Part shown: piece by piece, positions 34,407 to 36,044 of the stretch | How the letters are laid out: each line of letters begins with the position of its first letter | Numbering within the stretch: position 1 is the stretch's first letter | From: Streptomyces sp. MBT53 | GTDB lineage: Bacteria; Actinomycetota; Actinomycetes; Streptomycetales; Streptomycetaceae | Direction of reading: 5' to 3' | DNA length: 36,044 bases | NCBI RefSeq assembly: GCF_016654115.1 | Contig: NZ_JAEQAZ010000082.1 | Span: 1-36,044 of the forward strand | Translations under genes and position numbers: made by a program | Notes under the pieces: generated by a model | What the model saw: only the letters and a program-made list of their open reading frames with translations | What the model was told of the DNA's origin: nothing | The model's database searches: none

Positions 34407-35408
34407 TCAGCAGCCCGCCTTGTAGAAGTACTTGCTGATCTCGGGCTGGTCCATGTTCGCCTTGGTGATGGCGACCATGTTGGTGCCGATCGACTTCTGG
34501 ACCGACTTGCCCTCGAAGGCCGCGGCGAGCTGGTCGACGGCCTCCTTGCCGATCGCCGCCGGGTCCTGCGCGACCAGCACCTGGAGGGTGCCCGCCTTGA
34601 GGGACGCGACCTCGTCCGGCTCGGCGTCGAACGCGGCGACCTTCACCGTGCCCTGCTTGCCGGCCTGCTTGAGACCGGTGGCTATGCCGGTACCGGTGTT
34701 GGTGTTGCCCGCGAAGACACCGCCGAGGTCAGGGTGGGCCGCCAGCGTCGACTGGATCTGCGAGGCCGCGGTGGCCGGCAGGTCGTTGTCGTAGAGCGTG
34801 GGCAGCATCTTGATGTTCGGGTACTTCTTCATCTCCTCGGTGAAGCCCTTGATGCGGGCGTCCGTGGTGGAGACACCGGGCTTGACGCTGATGACGATCG
34901 CCGAGCCCTTCTCGTTCATCAGCTTCGCGAGCGCGTCGGCCGCCACCCGGCCGCCCTTCTCGTTGTCCGACGAGATCCGTGTCATGCCGATCGAGGGGTC
35001 GGTGACCGTGGTGTCGACGAGGGCGACCTTGGTCCCGGCCGACTGGATCTGCTTGAGCGACGGGGTGAGCGCGCTGACGTCGACCGGCGAGATCAGCAGA
35101 CCGTCCGGCCGGGAGGCCGCCACCGAGTCGAGGAGGGGCCGCTGCACCGACACGTCCCACTGCGCGGAACCGTCCGCCGAGAAGTCCATGCCCTTGGCCT
35201 TGGCCTCGGTCTGCGCCGCACAGGTCATGGTGATGTAGAAGGGGTCGCTCTTCACGCCGGTGATCAGCCGGACCTTCTTCCCGGAGGCACCCCCCTTCGA
35301 CCCCGAGCCACCGCTGTCGCTCGACGAGCTGCAGGCGGCGGCGCCGGTCAGGACCAGCACGGTGCCTGCGGCGACCAGTACTTTGCGCGTGATGCGAATG
35401 TTCGACAT
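34407..35408 (-). CDS. Sugar ABC transporter substrate-binding lipoprotein (ribose/xylose type)
   Basis: The 333-residue precursor has a lipoprotein signal (MSNIRITRKVLVAAGTVLVL, lipobox TGAAAC, Cys26) and a Ser/Gly-rich linker. A periplasmic-binding-protein type 1 fold (Peripla_BP_4, RbsB-like) follows, with VRLITGVKSDPFYITMTCAAQ, RPDGLLISPVDVSAL, GGVFAGNTNTGTGIATGL and KVAAFDAEPDEVASLKAG. It captures a sugar or related small molecule outside the membrane for import through the permease encoded just upstream (52-base gap). GGAGGA lies 7 bases before the ATG at 35406-35408. The ATPase gene is not in the window and is presumably further upstream. The sugar is unknown. Confidence 0.95.
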   Translation of the reverse strand: MSNIRITRKVLVAAGTVLVLTGAAACSSSSDSGGSGSKGGASGKKVRLITGVKSDPFYITMTCAAQTEAKAKGMDFSADGSAQWDVSVQRPLLDSVAASRPDGLLISPVDVSALTPSLKQIQSAGTKVALVDTTVTDPSIGMTRISSDNEKGGRVAADALAKLMNEKGSAIVISVKPGVSTTDARIKGFTEEMKKYPNIKMLPTLYDNDLPATAASQIQSTLAAHPDLGGVFAGNTNTGTGIATGLKQAGKQGTVKVAAFDAEPDEVASLKAGTLQVLVAQDPAAIGKEAVDQLAAAFEGKSVQKSIGTNMVAITKANMDQPEISKYFYKAGC

Positions 35409-35460
35409 AAGGCAGTCCTCCAGGGTCGTACGAGGGTTGGGGCGAGGGTCGGGGAGGGGG

Positions 35461-36044
35461 TCACGCACGCTCTCGGGTCTTCCGGCGCATCTGGTCGATG
35501 TAGACGGCCGCGACCAGGACGACACCGACGGCGACGTCCTGCCAGTACTGCTGCACGCCGATGACGATCAGCCCGGTCGTCAGCACGGCGGGGATGAACA
35601 CACCGATCACCGTGCCGAGTACGGAGCCGCGCCCGCCGAACAGGCTGGTACCGCCCAGGACCACCGCGGTGATCACCTTCAGGTTGTCGGTGGAGTGCCC
35701 GGCGATGGACGTCGTCCCGTACGAGGCCAGCCACATCACCGCGCCGAGACCCGCCAGCAGGCCCATCAGGCCGTACACCATGATCAGATGGCGGCCCACC
35801 GGGATGCCCGCGCGCCGGACGGCGGTCGGGTTGGAGCCGATCGCCAGGGTGTGGCTGCCGAACCTCGTGGCGCCGAGCACCGCACCGAACAGGGCGGTGA
35901 CCGCCGCGGCCAGGATCACCATCCACGGGATGCCGGCCAACTTGCCGAAGCCCAGGCTGTTCTGGAGATGGGTGGCGGCGGCACCGGCCAGGACCCGGCC
36001 GGTGCCGCCGCCACCCATCTCCAGAACAGCCTGGGCTTCGGCAA
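35461..36044 (-). CDS. ABC transporter permease (RbsC type), partial
   Basis: The C-terminal part, about 180 residues, of a ribose-type permease is present. It has FGKLAGIPWMVILAAAVTALF, the EAA-like region RFGSHTLAIGSNPTAVRRAGI, and then several membrane helices ending DQMRRKTRERA. It forms the membrane channel for the substrate delivered by the product of 34407-35408. Upstream of about position 35993 the coding sequence cannot be trusted, because 35997-36044 is an exact inverted copy of 35942-35989. The apparent N-terminal residues (AEAQAVLEMGGGG) are translation of that mirror. The real gene should continue with about 130-150 more N-terminal residues. Confidence 0.88.
   Translation of the reverse strand, partial: AEAQAVLEMGGGGTGRVLAGAAATHLQNSLGFGKLAGIPWMVILAAAVTALFGAVLGATRFGSHTLAIGSNPTAVRRAGIPVGRHLIMVYGLMGLLAGLGAVMWLASYGTTSIAGHSTDNLKVITAVVLGGTSLFGGRGSVLGTVIGVFIPAVLTTGLIVIGVQQYWQDVAVGVVLVAAVYIDQMRRKTRERA
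35942..36044. repeat. Perfect 48-bp inverted repeat at the window end
   Basis: Positions 35942-35989 are the exact reverse complement of 35997-36044, with a 7-base centre (AGGACCC) whose inner positions also partly pair. The right arm reaches the last base of the window. The left arm is natural permease coding sequence, so the right arm looks like a fold-back copy. Confidence 0.97.

Noticed and set aside
31606..34425. 939-residue plus-strand ORF
   Set aside because: It is antisense to the M20 peptidase and argG genes; no recognisable domain and biased composition.

Overview
The window is high-GC actinobacterial DNA, almost certainly from a Streptomyces. The evidence is a furA-katG pair, a short chaplin, secreted SGNH esterase and lipoprotein genes, frequent GTG/TTG starts with ATGA/GTGA stop-start overlaps, and SpoIIE-type phosphatases. 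No rRNA, tRNA, CRISPR array or insertion sequence was recognised, and no gene-free stretch exceeds about 260 bases.

Bases 1-14984 hold an aromatic- or organic-acid catabolic locus. A minus-strand operon runs from a Rieske oxygenase related to carbazole-type CarAa (5274-6482) through a 38-residue membrane peptide, an M20-like protein without its metal ligands, a LigB-type extradiol dioxygenase, a C-C hydrolase and an IclR regulator to a two-gene MaoC-type hydratase. It is followed by a ferredoxin-reductase-like flavoprotein cut by the window edge. Facing outward are a zinc-free MDR oxidoreductase (6716-7669), a second MaoC pair (9231-10120), a second alpha/beta hydrolase, a tandem-fused CaiB/BaiF CoA-transferase and an acyl-CoA ligase. 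This suggests ring hydroxylation, meta-cleavage, C-C hydrolysis, CoA activation and hydration; the substrate cannot be read from sequence. Five promoters in this locus share one layout: a 17-bp palindrome (consensus GGTCCGCTNAGCGGACC), about 7 bases, a -35 hexamer (TTGGGC in the best three), a 17-18 base spacer, and a -10. This looks like the regulon of the embedded IclR protein. Remains of three unrelated genes (DeoR regulator, MFS transporter, HAD hydrolase; 7697-9310), each internally or terminally deleted, sit in the middle of the locus.

Bases 14970-20213 carry the peroxide-defence pair furA-katG with a probably leaderless promoter, a membrane Ser/Thr kinase with a flavodoxin-like gene, and a short chaplin. 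Bases 20282-25852 carry a membrane protein with a degenerate Mrr-like domain, a secreted SGNH esterase, phosphoglucomutase and an NhaA antiporter fused to a DsbA-like thioredoxin domain.

Bases 25914-31034 hold a small unknown gene, a cysteine-free (zinc-independent) ribosomal protein set L33-L31-L36, two SpoIIE-type phosphatases flanking a MASE1-only sensor protein, and a rhomboid-like membrane protein. Bases 31000-36044 are minus strand: a TerD-domain protein, an M20 peptidase with an intact metal site, argininosuccinate synthase with a probably leaderless, ArgR-box-like promoter, and a sugar ABC transporter binding protein plus permease. The window ends in a perfect 48-bp inverted repeat that mirrors the permease sequence, most simply a fold-back assembly artefact.
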